Origin: Strigamia acuminata
Taxonomy: Eukaryota > Arthropoda > Chilopoda > Geophilomorpha > Linotaeniidae
Direction of reading: 5' to 3'
Length of the DNA: 64,000 nucleotides
NCBI GenBank assembly: GCA_949358305.1
Contig: OX442314.1
Location: 32,793,608-32,857,607, forward strand
The position numbers were made by a program, and so were the translations under genes. Position 1 is the first letter of the stretch. Every line of letters starts with the position of its first letter. Below, piece after piece: positions 22,072-34,687 of this stretch. The notes below the pieces were generated by a model, which made no database searches, was not told the DNA's origin, and worked only from the letters and a program-made list of their open reading frames with translations.

Positions 22072-25000
22072 GACTCTTCAAAAAATCTACACCCACATCT
22101 ACAGCCAGAATCATCTAAAACTACCGAAAATGGTGAAGAATTATGATCTGAAAAAGAAGTCCTTTGTGGCGGCCATTGCAGTGACAGAAACGCTGATAAA
22201 CACAGCAACCGCCGCCCTGACCGGCAATGCAGCCATTTTAAAGGACACCTTGGAAATATGGCTCGATCAACTGAATTCCAAACAAAGCCGTGCATCAAAG
22301 GCGTTTGAAGTGGCTTTGGAGTCGTCGAAAACGGACGCAGGCGTCAATTCGCTCACCGAGGAGATGGACGCGTTGGACGATCGAGTGCTAGTCTTGAAAG
22401 CGGCGATAAAAAGGTATTCAAATCAACTTTATCCAATTATTATTCCGACGCCAGTTGTAAACCATACACCCGCGACGAACGGCGCCGCCAAATTCAAGAG
22501 GAAGGCACTCGAAATGCCAAAATTCGACGGGAAACAACCAGAGGTTTGGTCCAGCTTCTGGAAGACGTTTTGCCTGCAAATAAACGACGACACCGACCTC
22601 GATGAAACACACAAATTCCTCCACCTGCGAGCGCATTTAACCGGTGAAGCGCTGGAAGACGTGAAAGGGTTGGAAATAAACGATGCAAATTTCCTGGTTG
22701 CAACGGAGCGACTAAAGAAAAAATATGGCGACCCGGTGGTACTGGAGAACAGATATCTAAATAATTTGCTTTGCTTACCAACAGTGCGTGATGAAAGTGA
22801 CAGCGAAGGGCTGCAGCGTTTGCATCGTCACGTTGAAATCAACGTAGAAAACTTGGACAATGTAGTGGTGAAATTAATCGAAATTCAAAAAACCTTATTT
22901 CCAGTATTAGCATCGACGCTCCCCCGCAGCCTAATTCGGGAATACGACCGAGAGAACGATGGAGATCGATCCGTTCCGAGACTAATGGCATGGCTGCAGA
23001 ATTTCATAGCCAAAGAGGCAAAGTATGACATGATGCGGAAGAAATCGGACGTCCCACCAACCAAACCTCAACCTCAACAAACCAAAAATCCAAATTAAGA
23101 GGAGAAATGGAAATGGGATCGGAAGAATAAAAAACACCACCCAAGTTCCGCATCAACAATGTCCGTAATAATCGATAAATGTCAATTTTGCAGCTCAAAG
23201 GAACACATCCGTAGACTGTGTCCTCTCACCGCAGATCAAAGAAGGGAGAAAATAAAATCCAAAGGAATTTGCATGCGCTGCTTGGGCAAGATGGCGCACA
23301 AGACAAAGGAATGTCGCACCAACATGAAGTGCTTCAAATGCGAGGGCGCACACCACACGCAGGTCTGCAACACCCCAAAAACTGCAATCACCAAAGAGGC
23401 CACCATCAAGGAGATTCACAGCAACGCCGTGATAAAAACTAACTACGAACAATTCGAATTTTTGATGGTTGTCATGGCAAAATTGAGTGGTGACAAACTC
23501 CACACCTCCAGCGTCTGTTACATCGACGGCGGAGCCCAAAGAACGTTTATCTGATCGGACGTGGCCAGAAAACTCAAGCTAAAGAAATTGGGTACTGAAA
23601 AAATTAACCTTTCTGTTTTTGGCAAAGATCCACAGTCCGTGACGTGCAACCGGGTCCAGCTAACGATCCAACAAGCAAATAGAGCGAGTCCAGTCATTTC
23701 CATCGATGCCATAGAAGTTCCTCAAGTCACAACAACTCCAACTGAGGTTCCAGATGAACAGATGAATGCAGAGCTAAAAAAACGAGGGATTCAAGTACAA
23801 TGCAGGCAAGCATCTCTTCACTCAAATGAAGTTGACATTTTAATAGGAGTGGACCACTATTGGAAGTTGATGACGGGACAGACGGAATATATCGAGGACA
23901 ACTTAATTGCCGTGAAAACCAAATTAGGATGGACGTTACACGGACGAACCACTCACGGCAAGCAAGTAATCGCTTCACCAATCCACCAAAACAAGATTAG
24001 CATCGTCCCCTCATCTGACGAAATTCTATGCAAATTCTGGGAACTGGAAGCCATCGGGGTGCAACACGAGTCGCTCACATCGCTGGAGGACGCGGAAATT
24101 TTGGAAAAATTTGAAAAATCGATCAAATGGAATGGAAAAAGCTATTCAGTCAAACTGCCATGGACTGTCAACCTAAATCAATTACAGGACAATTACCAAA
24201 TTGCCGAACAAAGATTTTTAAACCTGCTTAGACGTTTCAGAAAGCAACCAAATTTATTTCTGGAATACAAAAAGGTGATTGGCGATCAATTGGCGCAAGG
24301 AATCGTAGAAGAAATACCACCAGATGCCAGCGAGGGACCAGTCTACTACATGCCCCATCGACCCGTAATCAAAGACGAGAGACTAACAACAAAGCTTCGA
24401 ATAGTTTTTGACGCCTCATCGCACAAAAAGGGACAATTGTCCCTAAATGACTGCTTGTCGAAGGGAACAAACCTCTTGCCATCTCTAATCTTTATTTTAT
24501 TGAATTTTTGTTCCAGAAGAATAGCGATCATGTCAGACATTGTAAAAGCATTCCACATGATTGAAATTGCCCTCAGAGACCGAGACGCAACAAGGTTTCT
24601 GTGGGTGGACAAAAATTGAGACGGAATCGGCCGCGCCGTCATCAAAATTCTACGACAGACACGCATATTATTTGGAGCGACCCCAAGTCCATTTTTGCTG
24701 AGCGCGACGATCAAGCACCACCTCAAAAAATACATGGCAGAGTTTCCGGAGACATGCGACCTGATAAACAAGTTTCTCTACATGGACAATTTTATTTCGT
24801 CACTGGACAACGACGAGCAAGCTTTGAGGGTGTTTCACCAATCCCGCGCAATTTTTTCAACAGCTAGCATGGAGCTGGTGAAGTGGCAAACCAAGTCAAC
24901 CGAGTTGCGAGACAAATTCCGAAGCGAAATACCCGGTGATGCTGAAAAAACGAACGATTGCCTCACTACGGTACTGGGACTGCAATGGAATCCACAAACC

Positions 25001-25698
25001 GACGAATTGAGCTTGGCCATCGACGACTCCGTAAACACACCAAAGAAACTGACCAAACGAGAAGTGATACGAGCCACAGCCCAAATATTCGACCCGCTGG
25101 GATTTATTGGGCCATTCGCCATCACAGCAAAAATTTTCTTTCAATCCCTTTGGCTTCGAAACTTGCCATGGGACGAAGAATTGATCGAGGAACTGCACCA
25201 AATCTGGAAAAAATAGGCCGACCAAATACCGACTTTGAAGCAATTCAAAATTCCACGGTGTCTGGAGGTGGAGGGCCAAGAAAAATCAGAACTACACGTG
25301 TTCTGCGACGCCAGCCCCAGAGCATACGGGGCAGTCGCCTATTTCCGACGGCGAAGAGAAGATTTAACAAATGTATTTTTTATTTTCTCTCGATCTAGGG
25401 TCGCCCCGATTAAACCACTGACGCTTCCAAAGCTAGAACTCATGGGAGCTCTATTGGCAGTACGATTGGCAGACCAAATTCGCGAGGTTGTCGAGTGCAG
25501 TTCCACCCACTTCTGGACCGATTCGCAGATCTGTTTGCACTGGATCACCAACACATCAAAGCGCGCACCGACGTTCATCAACAACCGAGTCATGGAAATT
25601 CGGGAAAAATCACACGTTGATGCATGGAAACACGTGCCCGGCGCCGAGAATCCAGCCGATCAACTGACGAGAGGTTTAGACGCCAAGGAACTGATAGC

Positions 25699-26419
25699 CA
25701 GTGTTGTATCGAACGTAAACTTTTAGTTCGCGTTCGCGAACTTAGTTCGTTAGTTCGCGAACTACAAACGCGAACTAGTTCCCTTTTTTGAAAGAACGGC
25801 AAAAACGAACTAAGTTCGTTTTTTTTAAGCGAACTAGAACGAAGTTTGCGTTCGCTAGACGTTTTTTCCGACAGCCAATCACGGACGAAAATTTTGATAT
25901 TTAATGATTGTATTTTCACTGAATAAAGCTAGTTGTGATCTTTAAACCGGACAAAGTGTTGTGTGTTTGATTGTTTCGACTTTCGAGCGATTTGATTTCC
26001 AACAATTCCAACAATTCATTCATTTCTAATCGTTTTTTCGTTTTGCATCATCAGCCCCAGTAGAGAGGCTTTTCAGCCGTGCAAGCCTAGTCGCAATTCC
26101 AAGGCGAAGCTTATTATCAGATGAAAATTTCGAAAACTTGATTCTTTCAATGATTAACTTAGCTATTTAAGTAATTTCCTCTTTTTTACATTCAATAAAA
26201 CTTTTATTCAATTTTATACATGTGGAAAAATAAATTCAAAACAAAAAAAAATTTTTGGTAAAAACGAACTGAACTTTTGTTAAAAGTTCGCGAACTAGAA
26301 CTTAGTTCACTTGGAAAATTTTTATGTGAACGAGAACTAGAACTAGTTCCGTAAACTGCAAATGGGGATGAACGCGAACTAGAACTAGTTCGCGATTTAG
26401 TGAACGAGATACAACACTG
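25699..26419 (+). mobile_element. hAT derivative nested in Bel-1
   Basis: Ends are CAGTGTTGTATC and GATACAACACTG with the exact 8-bp duplication CTGATAGC (25,691-25,698 and 26,420-26,427). Subterminal regions are packed with TTCGCGAACTAGAACTAGTTC-type palindromic words. It retains the 3' end of a transposase gene (26,045-26,170), so it is an internal-deletion derivative rather than an unrelated MITE. Confidence 0.93.
26045..26170 (+). pseudogene. hAT transposase C-terminal remnant
   Basis: The last 41 codons read SAPVERLFSRASLVAIPRRS followed by LLSDENFENLILSMINLAI and a stop. This is the hAT C-terminal dimerisation region (the SA..ERLFS.AG/S.......R..L......E.L...K.N signature). The catalytic part of the enzyme is absent. 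Together with the intact ends this identifies the parental superfamily. Confidence 0.85.
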
Positions 26420-28061
26420 CTGATAGCAGACGAATTATGGTGGAAGGGTCCAACATGGCTACACAATGAACCAATTGACTGGCCAAAAGACATTATGGAA
26501 CTCCACATCGATTCCGAAACAGAAGAAATCGATGAAACCCACGTCAAAACAATTCAAAGAAAAAATAACAAACTTTTTTGTTTTGAAAATTACAGCTCGT
26601 TTGCAACAATCAGTCGAGTGACAGCATGGTGCCATCGTTTCAGCTTCAACACAAAACCAAACAACAAGCTGACACGTAAAGAAGGCCCACTGACGGCTGA
26701 CGAACTCAAACATGCGAAACAATCATTGATCATCGCCGCACAACACGAGGCATACGGCATGGAAATGAAACAATTGAGAGACGGAAAACAATTGACATCG
26801 GACTCAAAAATCCAGACGATGAATCCATTTCTCGACAATGAGGGAGTTATGCGACTGAAAACTCGACTGCACGACTCAGAAGACGAAACTACAGCAGTTC
26901 AACCAATCGTCCTACCCCCAAAACACAATTTAACAAAACTAATTCTTTCATTTTGTCACTCACAGGTTCTCCATTGCGGACTCACGGCAACACTGTCATA
27001 TTTTCGAGAAAACTACTGGACGCCATCCGCAAGGAGAACCTTGAAGTCCATTTTGGGGAAATGTGTTACCTGCAAGCGAATACAAGGACGACTGATGAGA
27101 GAGACACCGGGCCCACTACCATTCGACAGAGTGACTCGCTGCGAACCATTTGCAGTCACTGGAATAGACTTTGCTGGACCTATCTACATCCGAGGCAGGA
27201 AAACCAAAGCGTACATTGCGCTTTTTACATGCGCCAACATAAGAGCGGTCCACCTCGAATTGGTTCCTTCACTGAACACTCCAGATTTCATTGATGCATT
27301 TGAGCGATTCATTAGCCGCAGAGGGCTTCCCAAAAAGATCTACAGCGACAATGGAACAACTTTTCACCGAACAGACAAAGAACTAAGTGCCCTGTTGAGA
27401 AATACTAAAGACAATTCGTTTCGTGCCTATTTAGGCAACAAGGGCATAAAATGGACATTTATTGTGGAGTATGCACCGTGGCAAGGGGGATTCTGGGAGC
27501 GGATGGTTAAAACCGTCAAAGCCAGTTTGAAAAAAGTTATTGGGTCCGCTTCCCTCAATTTCTTCCAATTAAATACACTCCTCACCCAAGTCGAAGCCGT
27601 CATCAATCGAAGACCAATGACTTACGTGTATGATTCGCCCAACGAGCCCGAAGCACTCACCCCAGCGCACTTTTTAACTGGAGAAAAAATCACCTCGCTT
27701 CCGGACGCCAGTTATTTGACCGACTCAGAGCCAACTCCAGAGAAGTTCATAAAGCAGTGGCGTTATCGACAGAAAACTCTTTTTTCGTTTTGGACACGGT
27801 GGTGTAAAGAATACCTCACCGACTTGAAAACCCAATTTGGCAAGGAGAGTAAAAACATTTTAAAACTGAATGATGTCGTCATTGTGGAAGAACAATTCAA
27901 ACCACGCCTCCAATGGAAGATGGGTTGTGTTACGGAGGTTAGAGAGGAAAGAGATGGAAAAATTCGTTCATGCGAATTAGTTCTCGCTGACGGAACCAAG
28001 TTGAGGCGCCCCATCCAGCGTCTCGTGAACTTGGAAATACAACCTTCAGTTGCGGGGGCAG

Positions 28062-28492
28062 TGTGAAAACCGAGGGTTTTACTCATGTATTGTTTTATTG
28101 TTGTTCAATTTGTCATTTTATTACCATTTGATTCATTCAAGATCAATTTTAACATTTTGTCATTTTGTATTTTATCTGGTGTATTATTTGCATTTATCTC
28201 CACTTTAAACTTCACCTATTTACTTAATTATAATCCCTACCTTCTCACCCTATAACTTCACTTCTTAAACTTCCACTTGACCTTTCTTGGAACCAGCTAA
28301 TTGAGGTCAATTAATTCCGCTCTCCAATCAGAGAGCTCCACATACCCTTTTCCCCCCCTTTTCTCTAGTCTAAGAATAAAATCACCAGTGTTCTTTTTAA
28401 CAACTCAAGAGAAGGTCTCCTTTTATTTTCATCTACACATTTACATTTCAAACCAAGGACTTTTAGTCAAAATTAAGAGTGTGCATTTCACA
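28062..28492 (+). repeat. Bel-1 3' LTR
   Basis: Starts TGTGAAAACCGAGG directly after a G-rich polypurine tract (GCGGGGGCAG) and ends GTGCATTTCACA. The stop codon of pol overlaps its first bases. Confidence 0.95.
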
Positions 28493-28935
28493 CGAACAAT
28501 CAGCACAAGTTCAGCCTTGTTCATTTTAACACGTCATTTCGATCGACCGAGTTTTGAACCCTTCCTTCGGTTAAACGCCACGTGATACTTAAAATGTATT
28601 ATACGCAGATCAGTCAATCTAAAAAACGGAATAGTTCATCACATGAGGAAATATTTGATCGAGTTTCTTTGAACAATCTTTACTGTTTCCGCCAAAGCTG
28701 AACTCGTCCATCGTGATATCGCTGCATCCATTTAGTCGTGTAGTTCAACCGAGTATCGCCATCTAGCGAAGAAATAACGAAACTCCGACAAACACGCTCC
28801 ACATTCAAACATTTTTTCAAGTTCATTTCTCGCCATACGAAAACTGTAGAATAAAAAAAAAGTACAAAAACTAATTTCGTCTTTTCGGTTACTCTTCTTA
28901 CTTACTAGAACGTTTGATAGTCTCATAGTTTCACG
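28493..28935. repeat. Module M copy 3
   Basis: Continues the module interrupted by Bel-1 (CGAACAATCAGCACAAGTTC onward) and includes ATCGCCATCTAGCGAAGAAA near 28,755. Its first part lies upstream of Bel-1 at about 21,580-21,618. Located on the 3' side of IR-B. Confidence 0.7.
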
Positions 28936-29276
28936 CTGGTTTTAGCGTCATCTTGGTTCATGTCAGTTTCACCAACTGGAAATGAGCTCCGAGAACACAG
29001 ATTAGGGAAGTACAATACATTTTATTCGCCGAAAACCAAACAAAATTTTAATTTCTAACAGGTCTGATTCTAGATGTAAAAATGTAAAAATGTCACTCAA
29101 GTAGCAATGTTGTGAAGCATCCGTGTGATGTTTCTGTTCATGTGTGCAAAAGCAGTTGCTAAATGTAGAAACTACCAAATACAGTAAAAATATGTTGCTA
29201 AATTTGGGGAGAAACTGTCCGATACAGTCAAATAATTTATTATTTTCCATTTGAGTAAGTATATGCCAATAATGTT

Positions 29277-29284
29277 GCTTTATT
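29277..29284 (-). terminator. Possible poly-A signal of IR-B
   Basis: On the minus strand CTAAATAAAGC lies a few bases after the IR-B stop codon (TAA at 29,291-29,293). Confidence 0.4.
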
Positions 29285-29290
29285 TAGAGT

Positions 29291-32200
29291 TTAACTTGAT
29301 GCAACTAAGACATGACATGAGTCAGCTTCAGCTTCTACGCTCTCAGTTGCTACAACAACAAGTGGATTTGCATTTGTGCGCACACTGCCAGTTGGAAACT
29401 TGTTCCAATAAAAAAATTCCACGAGAAATATAATTCCAGAGCAGAAAACTCCTCCAATTAAAATCAGAAATGCTGTGATTGTGTGGTAAATAGAGATGGG
29501 TTTGAAGTCATAATTTCTTGTCTGGCAAAGTGTTGATGTTTTGTATTTATCGTCGAGTCTTTTTACGATTCCTCTTTCGTTTAGGTTCAAAATGCTAAAA
29601 CGTACAATTGAAGTTGAATTTTAAAACCTTTACAGATTTACTACTACAGTACTCACTTCTGATTAAATAACTCAACATGTTTGGATTTTTTATTGAACAT
29701 GGGATAACCTGAAATATCCCCCATGGGAATTTTTATAAAACTAAACGTACAGTTTTGTCCGTACATCTCTTTGAGGATATTGTACAAGTCGATGATGGCA
29801 TTTTTGTTCTTCGAAAGTAGTTTTAGAGCATCAGTGAAGGAAATGTTTCCTTCTCCGGGACTTTTTTCCATCCGTTGCCAAATTTCCCGTGTTAGATTTG
29901 TTTTTGCATTCTGCCATAGAAAAATAAGAACTATGCAATTACAATTACAAGTACCACCTACAAATTCCAAATCCATACACTTTCATTTGTTGGTCTGTAC
30001 TAAACTCGATCTACCTAGGTGCACAATTCGAAAAAAAGGTATATATTGCATTCTTAACTGCATAAGTATGTTTAACAGGCACCTTGGATATTTTAGTAGT
30101 GTAACAATTCAAGTCAGGAGGTGTTTTGACATTTCTATCCATTACCTTAATGAGCTTGTAAGGGAACCACACTCCAAAAGCGTAAAGGTTGACTCTGGCG
30201 TCTAACAATACGTCTTGAATGCTGTTGTATTGCAGGCGTGATGTTGTAACAGTGAGTGATGCATATAGTACCACACTGTAGCTTGAAATGATTAGCAGAC
30301 GAAACAAGTTTTCCGTCTTAGTAACAGTATAAGCTTTAACGTGCAATAAAAATTATTTGTAATTGATGGCAAACATGACTTGTAAATTGATTAGTAATCT
30401 CGTTGAAGTGTATTTACCTGAAGTTGAGGGTTTGCTTTTGTGGTTTTGGGTGATCGAAGCAACAGATAGCGCAATAATCAAATAAGTAGCTAAAATACAC
30501 CACCAAACAACCATAGAAAACGGTTTGAAAAATGTCAACCATAAGTATTCTTTGATGACACTGTCCTGTCGTATGACGAATGCAAATCTGTCTCTGTCGA
30601 TCGGAAAATTGACGAAGTCAAAATTCAGCACCCGTTCTGCACTCATTACAAACATCCCTCTGAGGACGTCATATTGCTGATAAAAGAATAGGCAAGTTGA
30701 ATAAAAAACGAATTCTGAAAAATCCTGTGTGTTAACATACATTGAAGTGTGCAATTTCTTTGGATTAAAATCAATTACATACAGAATTTCTAGAGAAAAT
30801 GACTTTGTCTCGTGTGTAAGCGATACCGTGAATAGACTGGCTTCTGCACTTCATTTCAGCTGGTACAGTGCAATAAAAGCTCAACAGATGGCGGTTGCCA
30901 CTGTGATGTAATCGGTTTGAGCTAACTGGTAAGAAGAGTTAACTTAGTAACAGAAGCTTCCCATTAAAGTCAGTTCTTCTAGATTTCCCAAACCAGCAAC
31001 TGTCTTGTAGTGCATAAACATGCATGAGCTTAGTTATTATCAGAACATAACTTAGGAATATGCGTAACTTGTAAGAATGTTATGATAATAACTTAAATTA
31101 TTTTCATTTATGTTATTTATTTTAGAATTAAGACAGAGGTAAGGCACATGGTTTGTATTGAACAAAAGCATGTAAGTGATAATTATTTTATGAGTTAAAT
31201 GCCAGATAACTGGAAACTAGATTTCCGACTTGGATAATTTAAGCTTAAGTTAATTTCCTAAACATGAGTCCCTTTGTTAAACCATTGTTGCGGGTAGAAG
31301 AGATTTTAAGGGTAATTGATTCTTTATTCAGATTTCAATTTGCCAAGCCAGTTTGTTTGCTTTTTTTCTCGTTTATAATTGTGACAAAATAAATTTGCTC
31401 ACAAAAATTTCAGGGTAGTCTCATCTTATTGGACCCGACTGTACTTCCAGCTATCCTGTACAAACCATATAAGGAATAGTGACTTGTGCAAACTTACTAA
31501 TATCACAACGTTGTAATTAACACACTTACTTTTTTCTTCAGTTTTGTAATGATACTATTGTCACGCTTAATGGTAATATTTACTATTGAGCTAAAATTGT
31601 AGAAAGGTTTTTGCTAACCAACTGAAAGTATAGTTTACCAAGCAACAAAAACTTTACCAAATGTTACTGAATATCTCCAATAAGTGATCAAGAATTTCGG
31701 AAAATCTTAATTGAAAATCCAATATTTCTTTTTCTTCAATCTATAAAAATCGAGATGATTTCGTAGTTAACTTGTATTCGATTATCATTTTCTTTTTTGG
31801 TTATTAATTTTGCTTTGGGCAAGTATGGGATAGGAGTGTACTTGACACCGCAAAAAACCATCCCTCAACCTCATCCCACAACACATCACCAATGAAACTG
31901 ATATGTTGTGATAACGGACGGACACAAATAGCGCACAGGAATGCATAAACACATAAGAGAAATGGACACAAGAGACTGTATTTAATGATTTCTTTGTTGA
32001 CGTTAAGTCGATTACTATTCTCAGTATTTTCTCTTTGGTTATTACTTTCTGTTTGGGCCTGTATGGAATTTAAGTTGTACTTCACTGTACAAACCTAGAG
32101 ACACCCCTACATCTAATCACAGCATACTTCCCTCACCCATACCACGAGAATAAAGACTCAAGACGCTACATTCAACAGTTAATAGCCGTTACTATAAGTT

Positions 32201-34262
32201 GTCTAAGAGTCAGTGTTCGCAGGCCTTTCCAATTGTTGTGTTCATTGATGTGATTTTCTCTCCACCAGCCTCCATGAGCGATTGCATGGGCCGTATGAGT
32301 AAACACGCCAGAATAATTAAGGCCAACTGACCACGTCATACATGGGGATTCCTCCCTGTGCGTGACAGGCCGGTTGCTGTTGTGGCGTGTCTTCACGGCA
32401 CTGCAAACACATCGGTAGATGGAAGACCAACCCTAGACAAACAGATTACTAAAGGCCGATCACCCAACAATATCAAGTCCCCGTGTTTATTTACATGAGC
32501 ATGCGTCCTACCCCATGGTAACTCGTCCCCAAGTTGCCATGGATAGGATCATGCCGCCACACCGTTAGACCATAGGCATTGACCAAAATGGATATCACAC
32601 AAGGGGGTTGGATTGTCTTTGTTTTCTCTGGTAAAGTCCACCAAATAGTGAACAATGGTCTTCCTCTGTAGAAGACCCATCCACAACTGCTTTCTGTGCT
32701 GGGTAGATTTACAGTGAACCTTTCGTGACACACTTGCACCATTCAGCTTTACCTCCTCCCAATTAGTCGTCCCCATAAATCTGCCATGCAATATTATTTA
32801 TAATTACTATTTCAATTGTAGTAGCATGCTTTACCTGAGCTACAGTAAAATTTTGTTTTTTCAGAATCACTGGTGTTTGAAAAATCTTTTCAAATTGACA
32901 TTTTTGTTGCTCCGGACAATTTATCCATAAGTTGGTTCGTTGGAAAATAGTCCCCTCAGATTGATGTTTCAATAACTGCAAGCTAAAATTCTGTAATATC
33001 AGATTAAAAAATATGTACAATATAAATATACTTCCTTATTTTTAAATACACAGTTTATATATTTTAAAAATAAAACATATTGAATTTTAATCTTTGTAGA
33101 CAAAAATTGCACCAATCTTTAATCCGTAACGATGGTTTTCATTTTGGTGTCATCAATTAATGACCCTGTATCGTTTTGAACGAGCAGATTTGGATACACC
33201 ATGTACTTTTAGGTGTGTTGAAATAACGGTGTTAATTAAGAACAAAATAAACATTCTGCAAACATACTGTTAATAATGCTTTAACTATTGACCATACATT
33301 ACTGTGTTGAAAATACGTGAATAAGTAAACTGTATTCTGTCTCCATATGATGAGATCCTGTAATAAGGGCAAATCTAGATCATGCTTTGGATTTGGAGTT
33401 CCACGTGTTTCCTTGATAACAAATACCAACACTTTGTTTTCAATTGATGAGAAAGAATACTTTGCAAGCTGAAATAATGATTAATTTTAAAATGTAAAAC
33501 AAGTGTGTACTGTTAGAATTAGAACTAGAAAAAAGTGCTTTCGCAACACCGCCAACATGTGGGTTGATAGGAGTCTCGAACCCCAAAACAACGAGACTAA
33601 TAAAGGCCAACAACGCAACAATCTGGAGTTCCTTGTCTTATTTAAGTGAGTATGCTCCCCACCCCACGGTAACCAGTCCCCAGGCTGCCATGAAGAAGAC
33701 CATACCAGTCACACATTCATGGCAGTCGGTCGACAAATATGACTAGAATGGTGATTAGATCTTTACCTGCTCAAAACTTTCTACCCAAATAAGAATCAGC
33801 TGGAAAGGAGTATAATCGAAATCCAATGACGCATTACTGAATCGTTGCGCTGACATTTGAATTTTTCCAATCCAATTGAAACGGATTAATTTCGTCAAAC
33901 AGTTTGAAACTAAAATAGAAACAGAAGATAAATAAATACATAAACCTAAATAAAATTTGGGATTTTTACTAACCATAATCATCCTGATTATAAATAATGT
34001 GTATTCTTCTCGTGTTTGTAATTTTTACAATTTTAGATAATTGAAAATCCAGTTCATTACAGCCAGCAAAGTGTAAGTTAGCAAAAGAAGTGTTTTCCCG
34101 TGCTAAAATTAAAGGTAAATGTACACATACCCTGATTAGTTGCCAGAATTTCTTTAAAATGCCTGATTATTCTTCAATTTATATAATTCTCAAAAGATTA
34201 CTGTTTGAAATGCCGATAAATCCAGAAAAGAAGCAAACTCTTAGAATTCTTAGAACGTTCAT
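29291..34262 (-). CDS. IR-B: ionotropic receptor, apparently intact
   Basis: A divergent ionotropic receptor, presumably a chemosensory ligand-gated ion channel in the neuronal plasma membrane. Proposed exons, 5' to 3': 34,202-34,262 (ATG and signal peptide MNVLRILRVCFFSGFIGIS), 33,974-34,102, 33,767-33,909, 33,298-33,468, 32,835-32,990, 31,842-31,897, 30,418-30,843, 30,146-30,333, 29,657-29,910 and 29,291-29,594. Phases match at each junction except between 32,835 and 31,897, where one more exon (length 2 mod 3) is implied and was not found. M1 is in FFKPFSMVVWWCILATYL, the M3-like segment in LLIISSYSVVLYASLTVTTS and M4 in ITAFLILIGGVFCSGIIFL. The stretch between M1 and M3 is short. Without the missing exon the product is about 629 residues, normal for IRs. 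Introns hold R1 repeats. Confidence 0.8.
31033..31095. repeat. Palindrome in IR-B intron (decayed)
   Basis: The same hairpin as in IR-A and IR-C, with small losses (TTATTATCAGAACATAACTT...ATGTTATGATAATAA). It sits in the intron before exon 7. Confidence 0.6.
32402..32561. repeat. Repeat R1 copy in IR-B
   Basis: Runs from TGCAAACACATCGGTAGATG through TTTATTTACATGAGCATGCG and CCCCATGGTAACTCGTCCCC to GCCGCCACA. The same order of blocks occurs at 33,543, 54,781/57,059, 58,131 and partially at 14,853 and 49,200. TG...CA ends hint at a short LTR-like unit; no target duplication was found. Confidence 0.65.
33543..33714. repeat. Repeat R1 copy in IR-B intron 3
   Basis: GCAACACCGCCAACATGTGG, then CCTTGTCTTATTTAAGTGAG, CCCCACGGTAACCAGTCCCC and AGTCACACA follow the R1 order. 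It fills the intron between exons 3 and 4, which is larger than the other introns. IR-C has the same copy at 58,131, so it predates their duplication. Confidence 0.65.
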
Positions 34263-34682
34263 TCTCCAAGTTCCGCACGTCTGGGCCGTTAAACACAACA
34301 TGCACGATTCAAAATACACGACCACACTGTGTTAATTATTATTTTGCTGGAGATTTGCTTTGGCAACTGTTGCCCAGTTAACTCGATTTAAATTAATAAG
34401 TTATGAAATAATTGGCATGCGGTGTCTTCAATCTACATCCACAAACTGTCCAAGGGCTTGACCGGAGGCCTGGGGGCGAGCCCGAAGGCGGGTCCAATAA
34501 CAAAATTTTCTTCCTTTGACGTTTTTCTATGTGCTGGAAAAGGTAAACAACACAGCTGTAACGATTTTCTTTGTAGCAGAAATGACGTAGAATAATGACG
34601 TTGAAACGTGAAAGGATACCGATTCCAGTATAGTTGTATAGCAGAAGATAGACGCGGCTCCACATTCACAACTTGAAATATT
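34263..34682. promoter_or_regulatory. 5' flank of IR-B
   Basis: Nearly identical to the 5' flank of IR-C (58,843-59,262) and includes GCAACTGTTGCCCAGTTAAC. Frames in it are not conserved as protein, so it is more likely promoter or 5' UTR. No specific site can be named. Bel-2 inserted at its far end. Confidence 0.4.
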
Positions 34683-34687
34683 CATCA

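Larger units (their letters stand above)
22130..28066 (+). pseudogene. Bel-1 gag-pol pseudogene
   Basis: One frame, starting at the ATG at 22,130, encodes in order: Bel/Pao Gag (DUF1759-like, ending 23,098), a CCHC zinc knuckle (around CMRCLGKMAHKTKEC, 23,270), an aspartic protease with CYIDGGAQRTFI (23,515), reverse transcriptase, RNase H (FCDASPRAYGA, 25,300) and integrase with D, D and E residues (GIDFAGP, YSDNGTTF, FWERMVK). It is interrupted by stops at 23,096 (TAA), 23,552 (TGA), 24,617 (TGA) and 25,214 (TAG), the last three at positions where Bel-2 has CGC/TGG-type codons. The RT catalytic motif reads YMDN instead of YMDD (24,780). A 721-bp hAT derivative splits RNase H at 25,699. Its insertion plus duplication is 729 bp and keeps the frame. 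Confidence 0.93.
21619..28492 (+). mobile_element. Bel-1: decayed full-length Bel/Pao retrotransposon
   Basis: A complete element lies between two about 431-bp LTRs and is flanked by the 5-bp duplication CGAAC (21,614-21,618 and 28,493-28,497). The empty site is still seen in the sister copy near 49,633 (TTACCCGAACAATCAGC). It inserted into module M of the IR-B unit. The LTRs differ at only a handful of positions, yet the gag-pol frame has four stops and a nested hAT element, so it is dead. Confidence 0.95.

Noticed and set aside
21999-28086. Minus-strand open frames throughout Bel-1, and similar ones in Bel-2 and Bel-3
   Set aside because: They are reverse-strand shadows of gag-pol.
32172-32396. 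Frame with TWSVGLNYS, similar at 54,553-54,822, as an exon of the IR genes
   Set aside because: IR-B and IR-C are so similar here that shared openness is uninformative, IR-A lacks it, and phases do not fit the neighbouring exons.
34393-34669. Frames upstream of IR-B and IR-C as a first exon
   Set aside because: A signal-peptide exon with a fitting donor lies downstream at 34,202-34,262 and is matched in all three copies.
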